DNA of 64,000 nt, from the NCBI GenBank assembly GCA_003220495.1, contig QHSP01000030.1:15191-79190 (forward strand), written 5' to 3'. Position 1 is the first letter of the stretch; every line of letters begins with the position of its first letter. Shown here piece after piece: positions 35,585-44,468 of the stretch. Source of the DNA: Candidatus Rokuibacteriota bacterium. Its GTDB lineage: Bacteria > Methylomirabilota > Methylomirabilia > Rokubacteriales > CSP1-6. Position numbers and translations under genes: made by a program. The notes below the pieces were generated by a model. That model searched no databases and had not been told where the DNA came from. It was given only the letters and a program-made list of their open reading frames with translations.

Positions 35585-36375
35585 TCCGACATCTTGAGGA
35601 GGAGGCCCGTGCGGCGCGCCCGCTGGATCGCGGCCAGGAACGCCCAGTGGGCGAGCGCGGCGTAGAGGGCCGAGAGCGCCAGCCCCGTCGCGATCGGCGC
35701 GCGGAACTCGGACTCGAATCCGTAGTGCGCCCGATAGGCGTCGAGGAAGTACGTGAGCGGGACCGCGCGCGCGACCACGGCGATGGCGTCCGGAAGCACC
35801 GAGATCGGATAATAAATGCCCGCGAGCACGAGCACCAGGTTGACGCTCGCCCACGCGAAGGCTTCGGCGCGGTTCCCGAAGAGCGTGATCAGGGCGCACA
35901 CGGCGACGCCGACCACCCAGGCGGTGAGAAAGCAGCCCAGGAGGAACGTGGCGAGCGGGAGCCAGCCCGGCTGGAGCACCCGGAAGCCGAAGGCCCAGCG
36001 GCCCAGCGCGGCCAGCAGCACGAACACGGCCAGGCTTCGCACCATCCCGACGATCCACGATCCGAGCGTCAGGTGACGAATGCCGATCGGGGCGAGGAAC
36101 TGGTGCTTGAGCGACTTCGACCACACGTCGAGCAGGACCGCGTAGGCGACCTCCAGCTGGCAGACGTTCACCACCGAGAGCGCGATCGTGCCGACCAGCA
36201 CGAACGACGCCTGCGCCGCCGTCAGCTCGAGGAAGCGCGACATCAGCCCGATCGAGAGCACGCCGACGATCGGCCAGAAGAGCAGCTCGAAGAAGAAGAA
36301 CACGTTGCGCGCGCCCATGAGGGCGTTGCGGAGCGTCACCGCCCAGACGGCAAGCAGCTCATTTCGCCAGCTCAA
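35581..36375 (-). CDS. ABC-2 type transporter permease
   Basis: Six-helix ABC-2 permease of 264 aa, the membrane partner of the adjacent ATPase. Typical elements are the N-terminal amphipathic region before FFFFELLFWPIVGVLSIG, QLEVAYAVLLDVWSKSLKHQFLAPI and IYYPISVLPDAI. It probably exports a lipid, polysaccharide or drug; the substrate is unknown. It starts with TTG at 36375 and overlaps the ATPase end by 17 bases, one of the few TTG starts here. Confidence 0.87.
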   Translation of the reverse strand: MSWRNELLAVWAVTLRNALMGARNVFFFFELLFWPIVGVLSIGLMSRFLELTAAQASFVLVGTIALSVVNVCQLEVAYAVLLDVWSKSLKHQFLAPIGIRHLTLGSWIVGMVRSLAVFVLLAALGRWAFGFRVLQPGWLPLATFLLGCFLTAWVVGVAVCALITLFGNRAEAFAWASVNLVLVLAGIYYPISVLPDAIAVVARAVPLTYFLDAYRAHYGFESEFRAPIATGLALSALYAALAHWAFLAAIQRARRTGLLLKMSE

Positions 36376-37294
36376 CGAAGACCTCCTCGAGCTCCGGCTC
36401 GCGGACCTGCACGTTGCGGATGACGATGCCCTTGGCGTGCAGCGCGCGGAGCAGCTCGGGCAGCCGGTTCTCGGCCTCGTCCACGGTGCACTCGACCCAG
36501 CCGTCGACCTCGACGCAGCGGAGAACGCCCGGGCTCTCGGCGAGCCAGGGCACCCGCGCCGGGTCGAGCTTGAGCGCGATCACCTCGCCGAGGCGGATCT
36601 GGCGCTTCAGCTCGCCGGACGTGCCTCGCGCGAGGATCCGCCCGGCCTTGATGAAGGCGATCTCGTCGCAGAGCTCGTCGGCCTCGCGCATGTAGTGGGT
36701 CGTCAGCACGATCGTGATCCCCTGCTCGCGGCGGAGCCGGGCGATGTGCGTGCGGACCCGCGCGGCCACGTCGGGATCGAGGCCGAGCGTGGGCTCGTCG
36801 AGAAAGAGGAGCTCGGGCTCGTTGACGAGGGCCTTGGCCAGCGCCACGCGCTGCTTGAGCCCGGTCGACAGGTCCGAATACGGGATGCGCCGATACGGCA
36901 CGAGCTCGCACAGCTCGATCAGCGAGTCGACGCGGCGGCGCAGGGCGTTGCCGCTCACCCCGTAGAGTCGGCCGTAGAACGCGATGATCTCGCCGACGCG
37001 CAGGCTCCACAGGAACGACGGCCGGCCGCTCACCATGTTGAGCCGCCGGCGCAGCGCGCCCGCCTCGCGGACGACGTCGTGCCCCAGCACGGTCACGCGC
37101 CCGCGGTCGGGCGTCAGCAAGGTGGCGAGGATCGAGAGCAAGGTGGTCTTGCCCGCGCCGTTCGGACCGAGCACGCCGACGATCGCGCCGCGCGCCACCG
37201 TCAGCGAGACACCGCGCAACGCGGCGGTCTCGCGGCGGCGCGGCCACCCCGAGCGAAAGGTCTTCTCTACGTCTTGCGCGTCGATCGCGAGCAT
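36359..37294 (-). CDS. ABC transporter ATP-binding protein
   Basis: ABC ATPase of 311 aa with Walker A GPNGAGKTT, signature LSTGLKQRVALAKAL, Walker B LLFLDEPT, and the C-terminal ~80-aa extension common in ABC-2 exporters. It drives the permease encoded downstream. The ATG at 37294 fits the family start MLAIDAQDVEKTF. A TATCAT -10 hexamer lies only 8 bases upstream, within the 25-bp divergent gap to the Rieske gene, which again predicts a leaderless mRNA. Confidence 0.92.
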   Translation of the reverse strand: MLAIDAQDVEKTFRSGWPRRRETAALRGVSLTVARGAIVGVLGPNGAGKTTLLSILATLLTPDRGRVTVLGHDVVREAGALRRRLNMVSGRPSFLWSLRVGEIIAFYGRLYGVSGNALRRRVDSLIELCELVPYRRIPYSDLSTGLKQRVALAKALVNEPELLFLDEPTLGLDPDVAARVRTHIARLRREQGITIVLTTHYMREADELCDEIAFIKAGRILARGTSGELKRQIRLGEVIALKLDPARVPWLAESPGVLRCVEVDGWVECTVDEAENRLPELLRALHAKGIVIRNVQVREPELEEVFVELAK

Positions 37295-37302
37295 ACTCAG
37301 TG

Positions 37303-37308
37303 ATGATA
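37303..37308 (-). promoter_or_regulatory. -10 element of the ABC exporter operon
   Basis: TATCAT on the minus strand, five of six consensus bases, ends 8 bases before the ATPase ATG. The gap to the divergent Rieske gene is only 25 bases, so both promoters must fit there; I see no clear plus-strand hexamer. Confidence 0.45.
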
Positions 37309-37319
37309 CCATCCACGTC

Positions 37320-37676
37320 ATGGCCGGCTCCGACGAGTGGCGCTGCGCCGCTGCGACGGTGCCGCCCGGCCACACCGCGACGTTTCGCCTCGAGCGCGCC
37401 GGGCGCACGGTGAACGCCTTCGTCGTGAACCACGACGGTCAGTTTCGCGCGTACGTGAACCGCTGCCCGCACGTCGGCACCCCCCTCGACCTCTGGCCGA
37501 ACGAATTCTTCACCGAGGACGGTCGCGCGCTGATCTGCTCGACCCACGGCGCGCTCTACGAGCCGATCAGCGGGCTCTGCACCGCCGGTCCCTGCGTCGG
37601 TGATCACCTCACGGGGTTGCCGCTGGCGCTCGAGGGCGACACGCTGGTCGTGCGCTTGCCGCCCGCCGCCCGATGA
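37320..37676 (+). CDS. Rieske [2Fe-2S] ferredoxin-like protein
   Basis: A 118-aa Rieske-type protein with CPHVGTPLD and CSTHGALYEP, giving the Cys-x-His / Cys-x2-His ligands, and a further GLCTAGPCVGDHL loop as in arene-oxygenase-type ferredoxins. It probably transfers electrons to an oxygenase or is a small redox protein. It is coupled to the SnoaL-like gene by an ATGA overlap and divergent from the ABC exporter. There is no oxygenase gene beside it; the Rieske oxygenase at 58261 is far away. Confidence 0.87.
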   Translation: MAGSDEWRCAAATVPPGHTATFRLERAGRTVNAFVVNHDGQFRAYVNRCPHVGTPLDLWPNEFFTEDGRALICSTHGALYEPISGLCTAGPCVGDHLTGLPLALEGDTLVVRLPPAAR

Positions 37677-38089
37677 GCGACGTCGCCGAGGTCGAGCGGG
37701 CGAACGCCCGCTTCTACCTGGCATTCGAGACGCTCGACCTGGCGCGGATGGAGCTCGTGTGGTCGCACGGCGACCACGTGAAGTGCGTGCACCCGGGCTG
37801 GCCCATCCTGGTCGGTTGGGAGGCCGTGCGGTCCTCGTGGGCGACGATCTTCGAGAACACCGCCGAGATGCGGTTCACGCTCTCCGACGTCCGCGCGAGC
37901 GCGTGCGGCGATCTGGCGTGGGTCACCTGCACGGAGAACATCTTCTCGGAGGTCCACGGGCGCCTCGCGGTCACGTCCGTCCTCGCGACCAATCTGTTCG
38001 AGCGCGGGCCGGACGGCTGGCGTCTCGTCCATCATCACGCCTCGCACATTCTGGCGGCGGCTCCGGACCGCGAGTCGCCGAACAACTAG
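37673..38089 (+). CDS. SnoaL/NTF2-like (DUF4440-type) protein
   Basis: A 138-aa alpha+beta-barrel protein of the NTF2-like superfamily. It begins with VERANARFYLAFETLDL helices, then HPGWPILVGWEAVRSSW, and ends with strand-rich GDLAWVTCTENI and WRLVHHHASHI. Such proteins are small ketosteroid-isomerase-like enzymes or binding proteins; no active-site assignment is possible. The ATG overlaps the Rieske stop as ATGA, so they are co-expressed. Confidence 0.8.
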   Translation: MSDVAEVERANARFYLAFETLDLARMELVWSHGDHVKCVHPGWPILVGWEAVRSSWATIFENTAEMRFTLSDVRASACGDLAWVTCTENIFSEVHGRLAVTSVLATNLFERGPDGWRLVHHHASHILAAAPDRESPNN

Positions 38090-38112
38090 CGCGGCCACGG
38101 GCGAGGCTCGTT

Positions 38113-39621
38113 TCAGCGGCCTCGCTGGAAGAGGATCCAGCCGCCGGCGCGGCCGATCTCGCGATAGCCGTTCGCCGGCTGCGCCCGCAAGACCGGCTCC
38201 ACGTCGAGGACGTACTCGCTGATTCCGGCCCCGGCCGGATAGATGAAGATCTGGCGGCGGGCGGCCAGATGCGGGGCGAGGCGTTCGTTGGCGCTCACCG
38301 CCGCGTCACGAGGGATCTGTCGCATCAGCGAGTAGGCCGCGCGCTGCCCGGCGTCGAGGCGCCAGCGCGTGACCATCAGATCGTTCGTCGTTCGCGCGGT
38401 GAGCACGATGCTCGCGAAGAAGCCGAACGCGAGGACCGCGACGGCGCGCCGCCACTCGCGGATCCGCGCGTAGCCATCGACGGCGGCGAGCATCAGGAAC
38501 GGGAGGACGAAGGCCTGGTACTGGGAGCGGAAGTTGGCGAGGACGGGGTCGACGCTGAGGAGGTTCACCGCGAGCGCCGGCAGGGCCGCCACCAGAACGC
38601 GGGGCGCCAGCAGCGGGAGGAATCCGAGCGGCAGCAGCATGACCAGCAGATAGACGATCTTGCCGCCGGTCAGTGCGACGGGAACCCAGCGCCAGGGGCG
38701 CGCCACGATGTTCAAGAGGATCTCGCCGACCGATGAGCCGAGGTACGCGTGGCGGTGGAGATGCGGGTACGGCTCTCCGCGGAAGAGCGGCATCACGTAC
38801 TTGAGGTCGACGGCCAGCAGGAGCGCGCTCGCCACGGCGACGGCCGCGCCGAGCCACCAGCGGCCGCGCGCGGCGGCGAGCCAGATCCCGAAGCCGACCA
38901 CCGCGATCGCGGCGTCCTCGCGGCACGCCAGGGTCAGCGCGAGGGCGACCGCGCACCACGCGTAGCGGCCGGCGTCGAAGGCGAGCGCCGCAGCGACGAT
39001 CAGGGTGATGGCGAACGCTTGCGGATGGATGTCGCGGATGTTGATCCCGTGAAGCGAGGGGTTCACGAGAAAGAGCAGCGCGAGACCAGCAGCGGCCGGA
39101 GCCGGCCCGAGCCGGCGCGCCGCGTATCCGAACACCGCGAGGGCGCCCGCGGCGAGCACGAGGGTCTGGACGACGAGCAGCCCGATCGCGCCCGGCGCCA
39201 CCCAGGCGAGCGGCATCAGGAAATAGAGCACGGGCGAGAGATGGTCGCCCCACGCGTCCATCGGAGGAAACGTCACGTAGGCGCCGAGGCCGGCGGCCAT
39301 GCTCCAGACGACCTGGACGTAGTAGCCGAGGTCGAGGGCGTGAGTCCGAAGGGCCACGTGTCGGGTGACGACGATGAATCCCATCACGAGCGCGTAGGCG
39401 GCCGCGCCCAGGATCGCGAGCCGCGCGGGCGCGACCGTGGGCAACCGAAGCGGGGCGGCGAGCGCGCGGAGCGCCACGATCACCGCGAGGAGGATGACGA
39501 ACTCGTCGGCGCGGGTGAACGAGCGGCCCGCCACCGTGAGCCCACCCGTCGCGATCAGCACGCCCAGGAGCAGCGCGACGCACGCGGCGGCCGCCTCCAG
39601 GAGGCGGGCGGCCCGCGTCAC
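38113..39621 (-). CDS. DUF2079 polytopic membrane protein
   Basis: A 502-aa membrane protein with about ten hydrophobic segments. The DUF2079 pattern is visible: LDLGYYVQVVWSMA, HLSPVLYFLMPL, NIRDIHPQAFAI and a CREDAA motif. The family resembles GT-C glycosyltransferases and is often beside GT2 polyprenyl-glycosyl synthases, as here. It may transfer a sugar from a polyprenyl phosphate in the envelope (inference). The GTG start overlaps the GT2 stop as GTGA. Confidence 0.83.
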   Translation of the reverse strand: MTRAARLLEAAAACVALLLGVLIATGGLTVAGRSFTRADEFVILLAVIVALRALAAPLRLPTVAPARLAILGAAAYALVMGFIVVTRHVALRTHALDLGYYVQVVWSMAAGLGAYVTFPPMDAWGDHLSPVLYFLMPLAWVAPGAIGLLVVQTLVLAAGALAVFGYAARRLGPAPAAAGLALLFLVNPSLHGINIRDIHPQAFAITLIVAAALAFDAGRYAWCAVALALTLACREDAAIAVVGFGIWLAAARGRWWLGAAVAVASALLLAVDLKYVMPLFRGEPYPHLHRHAYLGSSVGEILLNIVARPWRWVPVALTGGKIVYLLVMLLPLGFLPLLAPRVLVAALPALAVNLLSVDPVLANFRSQYQAFVLPFLMLAAVDGYARIREWRRAVAVLAFGFFASIVLTARTTNDLMVTRWRLDAGQRAAYSLMRQIPRDAAVSANERLAPHLAARRQIFIYPAGAGISEYVLDVEPVLRAQPANGYREIGRAGGWILFQRGR

Positions 39622-40394
39622 GGCAAGCGGGTGTATCTGGCTCGCAGGCTGTCGAAGCGGCGGGAGCGCCGCAGACCACGTTGGTTCAGCGTGAACCAGA
39701 AGAGCACGGAGAGGATCCGCAACCCGTAGCCGGCCGAGGCGACGAAGCTGGCGGACGACGCCTCGGGGAAATAGCGCGTCGGCACCGCGATCTCGGCGAT
39801 CCGAAAGCGCGCGGCGACGGCCTGCGCGACGATCTCCTGGTCGAAGACGAAGCCATCCGAGTTCGCCGGGAAGTTGACGGTCTCGAGCACCTCCCGCCGG
39901 AACGCGCGATACCCGGTGTGGTACTCCGAGAGCGAAAGCGAGAACACACGGTTCTCCAGGCCCGTCAGGAAGCGATTGGCGAAGTACTTCCACCAGGGCA
40001 TGCCCTGGGCGAGCGCCGAGCCCTCCTTGAGCCGCGAGCCCAGGACCACGTCGGCCTGACCGCTCACGATCGGCTCGATGATCTGCGGCACGAGCCGCGG
40101 ATCGTACTGATAGTCGGGGTGCACCATGACGACGACGTCCGCTCCGGCCCGCAGCGCCTCCGCGTAGCAGGTTTTCTGGTTGGCGCCGTAGCCGTAGTTG
40201 CGATTGTGGACGAAGATCTCGAGGCCCAGCTGGCGGGCGACGTCGAGCGTCGCATCGGTCGACCCGTCGTCGACCAGGATCACGAGGTTCACGGTGTCCT
40301 TCGGCAGCTCCTCGTAGGTCAGCCGGAGCGTGCGGCCGGCGTTGTACGCGGGCATCACGACGACGACCTTGGGCGCGGATCGTGTCACGCTCAT
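39618..40394 (-). CDS. Family 2 glycosyltransferase
   Basis: GT-A fold family 2 transferase of 258 aa of the dolichyl-phosphate mannose-synthase-like type: VVVMPAYNAGRTL, VDDGSTDAT, the metal-binding VMVHPDYQYDP (DxD equivalent) and SEYHTGYRAFRREVLE. It probably loads a sugar on a polyprenyl phosphate or extends a glycan at the membrane. It is coupled by ATGA to the methyltransferase upstream and by GTGA to DUF2079 downstream. Confidence 0.9.
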   Translation of the reverse strand: MSVTRSAPKVVVVMPAYNAGRTLRLTYEELPKDTVNLVILVDDGSTDATLDVARQLGLEIFVHNRNYGYGANQKTCYAEALRAGADVVVMVHPDYQYDPRLVPQIIEPIVSGQADVVLGSRLKEGSALAQGMPWWKYFANRFLTGLENRVFSLSLSEYHTGYRAFRREVLETVNFPANSDGFVFDQEIVAQAVAARFRIAEIAVPTRYFPEASSASFVASAGYGLRILSVLFWFTLNQRGLRRSRRFDSLRARYTRLP

Positions 40395-41113
40395 GAGGCT
40401 CCTCGCCGCTCGGCGGCACCCTTCGGGTGGGCCAGCACGATGAACTGGTAGCCGAGAAGACGGCGGACCTTCCGGGCGATCACCGCGTTGATCGAGTGGG
40501 TGGCGGCCACCCACTTGCGATGCCAGCTCACCGGCAGGATCTGGTAGAGCGGCGCCGGGGTCGCGCTGAAGCGCTCGATGGAGAGCCCCGCGTCGGCGAG
40601 CATCGCGCGCAGCGAGCGCTCGGTGAAGAACCTCAGGTGCGACTGGTCGAGGATGCCACGGTCCAGATAGTCGAACCGTCCGACCAGGAGCAGGAGCCGG
40701 ATCCAGAGGTGGGCGATGTTCGGCACCGAGATGATCACGACGCCATTGGGGCCGAGGCTCCGGTCGAGCTCGACGAGCACGCGCAGCGGATCCACGAGGT
40801 GCTCGAGCACGTCGCCGTACACGATGACGTCGAACGGCCCCTCGCCCAGCGGGATCTCGCGATCGAGATTCAGCGTGATCATCCGCTCGCAGTGGCGCGC
40901 TCCGGCCTGGGCGAGAGCCGGATCGCCCTCGATCGCGGTCACGCGCCATCCCCGCTCGGTGAGCTGGCGGCTCAGCAGGCCGTCGGCCGCGCCGACGTCG
41001 AGCAGCCGCCGGCCCTGGCCGGCGCCCAGCCAGCGCAGGATCACCGAGTGACTGCTGTGCGCGTCCGGCTTGAGCACGTACCTGGATGATGCTCCGCTCA
41101 TCAGCCCAATCAT
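40391..41113 (-). CDS. Class I SAM-dependent methyltransferase
   Basis: Rossmann-fold methyltransferase of 240 aa: motif I LLDVGAADGLLS, acidic loop AIEGDPA, YGDVLEHLVDP and the FTERSLRAMLADAG segment common in sugar or lipid-linked methyltransferases. The VLEHL type (Ubi/methyltransferase 23 group) does not fix the substrate; the location between two glycosyltransferases points to glycan or lipid modification. Both ends overlap neighbours by ATGA. Confidence 0.87.
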   Translation of the reverse strand: MIGLMSGASSRYVLKPDAHSSHSVILRWLGAGQGRRLLDVGAADGLLSRQLTERGWRVTAIEGDPALAQAGARHCERMITLNLDREIPLGEGPFDVIVYGDVLEHLVDPLRVLVELDRSLGPNGVVIISVPNIAHLWIRLLLLVGRFDYLDRGILDQSHLRFFTERSLRAMLADAGLSIERFSATPAPLYQILPVSWHRKWVAATHSINAVIARKVRRLLGYQFIVLAHPKGAAERRGAS

Positions 41114-42798
41114 CGGACGTCAGGCGGTCGATCGGCAAGATTGGAATAAAGTCGGCGCTCGCGGGAGGCGGCGATCAGATGGACGGAGGCGGGCGGCAAG
41201 GCACGCACCACGCTCCGTCCCGGGTCGACCGCCGAGATCAAGAAGGCGCGGCCGGGCCCCGCCCACACCCGCTCGAGCCGCGGCGAGTCCCAGAAGACGT
41301 CACGCGCCTCGGGCAAGCCGGCCCCGAACGCGAGATTCGGCTGGAGGCCATTCACGATGTGGATCGGCGCCGTCACCGCCAGGAGCAGAGTCGCGCTGAC
41401 CTCGATCGGGCCCTCGTGCATGACGAGGTCGCCGGCGGCGAGGCGCTGGACGAGCGCCTCCGTCAGCGGGCGAACAGATCGGGCCCGAGCGAGCTGTGTC
41501 CGCGCGTCGCCGGCGACCGCGGGCAGGAAGGCGAGCGTCGCCGCCAGCGCGACCCCGACGCCGAGCGCCGTGGCGCGCCGCCAGGCGGCGACCGCCAGGG
41601 CCGTCGTGGCGAGGGCGAAGATCGCGACGCCGGGCCGAGCGAGCGCGGCAACGTCGAGCCCGGCCGGCAGCTCGACGCGAACCGGCCGGGCGCCGATCGA
41701 CACGGCCACGAACGCGAGCGTGACCAGCGCGAACAGCGCGAGGACCGGGACGAGGAGCACGCGAGCCGGGGTTGCTCGAGTCGCGCCCTCGATCGCCTCG
41801 TCCCAGACGCGCGCGGTCAGGAGCGCGAGCGCCGGAAACGCGACGAGGGCGTGGTGAGGCGCCCTGAACGGGGCGACCGCGGAGAACCCGATGACGATCG
41901 CGGCCCAGAGTCCCAGCAGCAACCAGAGTCGCGCCCGCGCGTCCTCGCGGGGCTGCCTGAACGCTCTCGCGAGCCCCCAGGGCAGCACCAGCGCCCAGGG
42001 CAGGAAGCCGAGGAGCGTCAGGCCGAGAAAGCCGAACGACCCCAGGGGCGCCTCCTCCTCGAGAGCCAGACGCGGACGTGTGAAGACCTGGAGATGGTTG
42101 TCGACGATCATGTGCCGCAGGAAGCCCGGGGTCCGCCCTTCCATCAGGAGATACCAGGGCACCGCGATCGCGGCGGCGACGAGAATGCCCCACCACGGGA
42201 TCCACGGGCCCACTGGCCGCTCGCGCGTGAGCCAGAAGAAGACGGCGATCACCGGCACGACGCCGAGCGCGTCCAGGAAATCGCGCGTGAGCATGGCGAG
42301 GCCGAGGCCCGCATAGAAGACGAAGAGCCCGCGCCGGCGGCCGCCGAGGTACGCGAGCACGAACCCGGCCCACGCGAGCGTGACCCAGAACACGAACAGG
42401 AGATCGGGTCGAGCGGTGCGGCCGTAGACGAAGACGCCGAGGTTCGCGGCGACCATGAGCCCAGCGAGTAACCCGAGCCGCGGTCCGCCCAGCGCGATGC
42501 CGAGCCGGGCGGTCAACGTCGCGCAGCCCACGGCCGCCAGCGCCGGCCAGAGCCTGGCCGCGAACGGCGTCACGCCGGCCTCGCCGAAGGAGACGGATAC
42601 GAGCCAGTGGAGCAGCGGCGGCTGCTCGACGTAGCGCACCCCGTCGATTCGCGGCGTGATCCAGTCGCGGGCGAGCGCCATCTCGCGCGCGATCGCCGCG
42701 TGGAAACCCTCCGGGGGATCGATGAACGGCGCCGCGCCGAGCCCGACGAGGTACAGGCCGACCGCGACGAGAGCGACGCCGAGCGAGACGCCCCGCAC
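41110..42798 (-). CDS. ArnT-like GT-C glycosyltransferase
   Basis: A 562-aa membrane glycosyltransferase of the ArnT/PMT-like GT83 group. The N-terminal first-loop motif FIDPPEGFHAAIAREMAL has the catalytic acidic residues, and EQPPLLHWLVSV follows. About 11 helices are followed by a soluble C-terminal domain. It should transfer a sugar from an undecaprenyl phosphate to a lipid A, protein or glycan. The GTG start lies 10 bases after the CinA-like gene, and the three downstream envelope genes are coupled to it. Confidence 0.87.
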   Translation of the reverse strand: MRGVSLGVALVAVGLYLVGLGAAPFIDPPEGFHAAIAREMALARDWITPRIDGVRYVEQPPLLHWLVSVSFGEAGVTPFAARLWPALAAVGCATLTARLGIALGGPRLGLLAGLMVAANLGVFVYGRTARPDLLFVFWVTLAWAGFVLAYLGGRRRGLFVFYAGLGLAMLTRDFLDALGVVPVIAVFFWLTRERPVGPWIPWWGILVAAAIAVPWYLLMEGRTPGFLRHMIVDNHLQVFTRPRLALEEEAPLGSFGFLGLTLLGFLPWALVLPWGLARAFRQPREDARARLWLLLGLWAAIVIGFSAVAPFRAPHHALVAFPALALLTARVWDEAIEGATRATPARVLLVPVLALFALVTLAFVAVSIGARPVRVELPAGLDVAALARPGVAIFALATTALAVAAWRRATALGVGVALAATLAFLPAVAGDARTQLARARSVRPLTEALVQRLAAGDLVMHEGPIEVSATLLLAVTAPIHIVNGLQPNLAFGAGLPEARDVFWDSPRLERVWAGPGRAFLISAVDPGRSVVRALPPASVHLIAASRERRLYSNLADRPPDVR

Positions 42799-42808
42799 CG
42801 ACCGAGAG

Positions 42809-43537
42809 CTAGGTGACCTTCACGAGCGCGTCGGCCGGCAGGCGCCGGAGGAACTCGGTCAGCGCGCCGTCGAGGTACCCCCGATCGCGGGACTCGAGCG
42901 TCACCTTCACCTTGTACTCGGGGTTGGAAAATTCGGGGTACGACCCCAGGAGCAGGAGCGGGAAGTCCACCAGGAGCCGGTTCAGGTAATCGGCGAGGAC
43001 CCCCTCGCCGATGGCCACGAACACGTTGTTCAGATGGATCGGCTGGTCGCGGAACCGCTCGCGGATGGCCTCGAACTTCTGGCGGAAAATCTCGGGGACC
43101 CCCGGCAAGACGTACACGTTGCCCATGAGCACGGTCGGAAAGCGTATCGTCTCGCCGCCGACCAGCTCGGCGCCCTCGGGAATCTCGGCCATTTTGAGGT
43201 GCGATTCGTTGAGCCGGTCGCGGAAGTGCCGCTCGAGGAGGCTCACCAGCATCGGGTGACGCGCGACCTTGACCCCCATCGCCAGCGCGACGCCCTCGAT
43301 CGTGACGTCGTCGTGGGTGGGCCCGACCCCACCCGACGTGAACACGACGTCGTGGGCGCGGCTGAAGGCCACGACTTCCTGGGCGATCAGCGAGATTTCG
43401 TCGGGAATGACGGAGATGCGTCGTACGTCGACGCCGAGCGCGCGGAGCTCCCGGCACAGGTACGCGGCGTTGGCGTCGGCGATCTTCCCGGAGAGGATCT
43501 CGTTGCCGACGAGAATGATGCCAGCGGTCTTCGGCAT
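42809..43537 (-). CDS. CinA-like MoCF-domain protein
   Basis: A 242-aa single-domain MoCF-biosynthesis/CinA N-terminal-type protein: ILVGNEILSGKIADANAAYL, VFTSGGVGPTHDDVTIEGVA and VYVLPGVPEIFR. Family members hydrolyse ADP-ribose or related nucleotides, or bind molybdopterin. It lacks the C-terminal nicotinamide-nucleotide deamidase domain of full CinA. A TAGAAT -10 is 12 bases from its ATG. The downstream genes are glycan related. Confidence 0.87.
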   Translation of the reverse strand: MPKTAGIILVGNEILSGKIADANAAYLCRELRALGVDVRRISVIPDEISLIAQEVVAFSRAHDVVFTSGGVGPTHDDVTIEGVALAMGVKVARHPMLVSLLERHFRDRLNESHLKMAEIPEGAELVGGETIRFPTVLMGNVYVLPGVPEIFRQKFEAIRERFRDQPIHLNNVFVAIGEGVLADYLNRLLVDFPLLLLGSYPEFSNPEYKVKVTLESRDRGYLDGALTEFLRRLPADALVKVT

Positions 43538-43549
43538 AGGCCCCGCGCG

Positions 43550-43567
43550 ATTCTACGATGCTAGAAT
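43550..43567. promoter_or_regulatory. Divergent -10 pair between cinA-like and SDR genes
   Basis: ATTCTA at 43550-43555 and TAGAAT at 43562-43567 face opposite directions with six bases between. The minus-strand TAGAAT would start cinA-like transcription about 5 nt before its ATG; the plus-strand one would give the SDR gene a leader near 95 nt. -35 boxes are not obvious. Confidence 0.4.
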
Positions 43568-43667
43568 GCGGGAGTCTACGAGAAGGCGACGCGTGGCGGT
43601 GCGCGCTGCAGACCGTCGCGGGGCTGGGGCCCCCGCCGGTCAAGGCGCGCTCATCAATGGAGGCGCG

Positions 43668-44468
43668 ATGATCGAATTGAGCGGCTGGGCGCTGACGCTC
43701 GGCGCCTCGTCGGGGTTCGGCGAGGCCGTCAGCCTCGCGCTGGCGCGCGCGGGACTGAACATCTTCGGCGTCCACCTCGATCGCAAGGCGACGATGGTCA
43801 ACGTCGAGCGGATCACCGCCGAGATCAAGGCGCTCGGCCGCGAAGCCCTGTTCTTCAACGTCAACGCCGCCGACGCCGAGAAGCGCGCCGAGATCACCGG
43901 CCAGATGGCCAAGATCCTCGAGGAGCGCGGCGAGCCCGGCTCGCTGCGCGTGCTCCTCCACTCGCTGGCGTTCGGCACGCTGAAGCTCTACGTCGCCGAT
44001 CCGATGAAGGAGGTCGTCACGTCGGCGCAGATGGACATGACGCTCGACGTCATGGCCCACTCGCTCGTCTACTGGACCCAGGAGGTGGTCGGCCGCGGGC
44101 TCATGACGCGCGGCGGCCGCATCTACGCCATGACATCGTCCGGCGGCACGCGGGTCCTGCCCTTCTACGGCCCGGTGTCCGCGGCCAAGGCCGCGCTCGA
44201 GTCGCACGTCCGTCAGCTCGCCGCCGAGCTCGCCCCGCAGGGCATCACGGCAAACGCGATCCGAGCGGGAGTCACCGACACGCCAGCCCTGCAAAAGATC
44301 CCGCGGCACGACACGATCATCGCCGAGGCGCGGCGTCGCAATCCGAGCGGACGCATGACGACGCCCGACGACGTCGCGCGTGCCATCGTCGTGCTCTCTC
44401 ACCCGGATACGTACTGGATCACGGGCAACGTGATCGGCGTCGACGGCGGGGAAGATATCGTCGGGTGA
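43668..44468 (+). CDS. SDR-family oxidoreductase (enoyl-ACP-reductase-like)
   Basis: A 266-aa SDR. The cofactor loop is LGASSGFG, the active site reads MTSSGGTRVLPFYGPVSAAKAAL (Tyr-x5-Lys rather than Tyr-x3-Lys), and the C-terminus is ITGNVIGVDGG. The Tyr-x5/6-Lys spacing and the lack of NNAG resemble FabI/FabL-type enoyl reductases, although the family role is inferred. The start at 43668 follows GGAGG by four bases. uppP is coupled by GTGA. Confidence 0.82.
   Translation: MIELSGWALTLGASSGFGEAVSLALARAGLNIFGVHLDRKATMVNVERITAEIKALGREALFFNVNAADAEKRAEITGQMAKILEERGEPGSLRVLLHSLAFGTLKLYVADPMKEVVTSAQMDMTLDVMAHSLVYWTQEVVGRGLMTRGGRIYAMTSSGGTRVLPFYGPVSAAKAALESHVRQLAAELAPQGITANAIRAGVTDTPALQKIPRHDTIIAEARRRNPSGRMTTPDDVARAIVVLSHPDTYWITGNVIGVDGGEDIVG

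Noticed and set aside
36359-37724. Second minus-strand frame across the ABC ATPase
   Set aside because: Out-of-frame shadow of the ATPase and of the divergent Rieske gene; no motifs.
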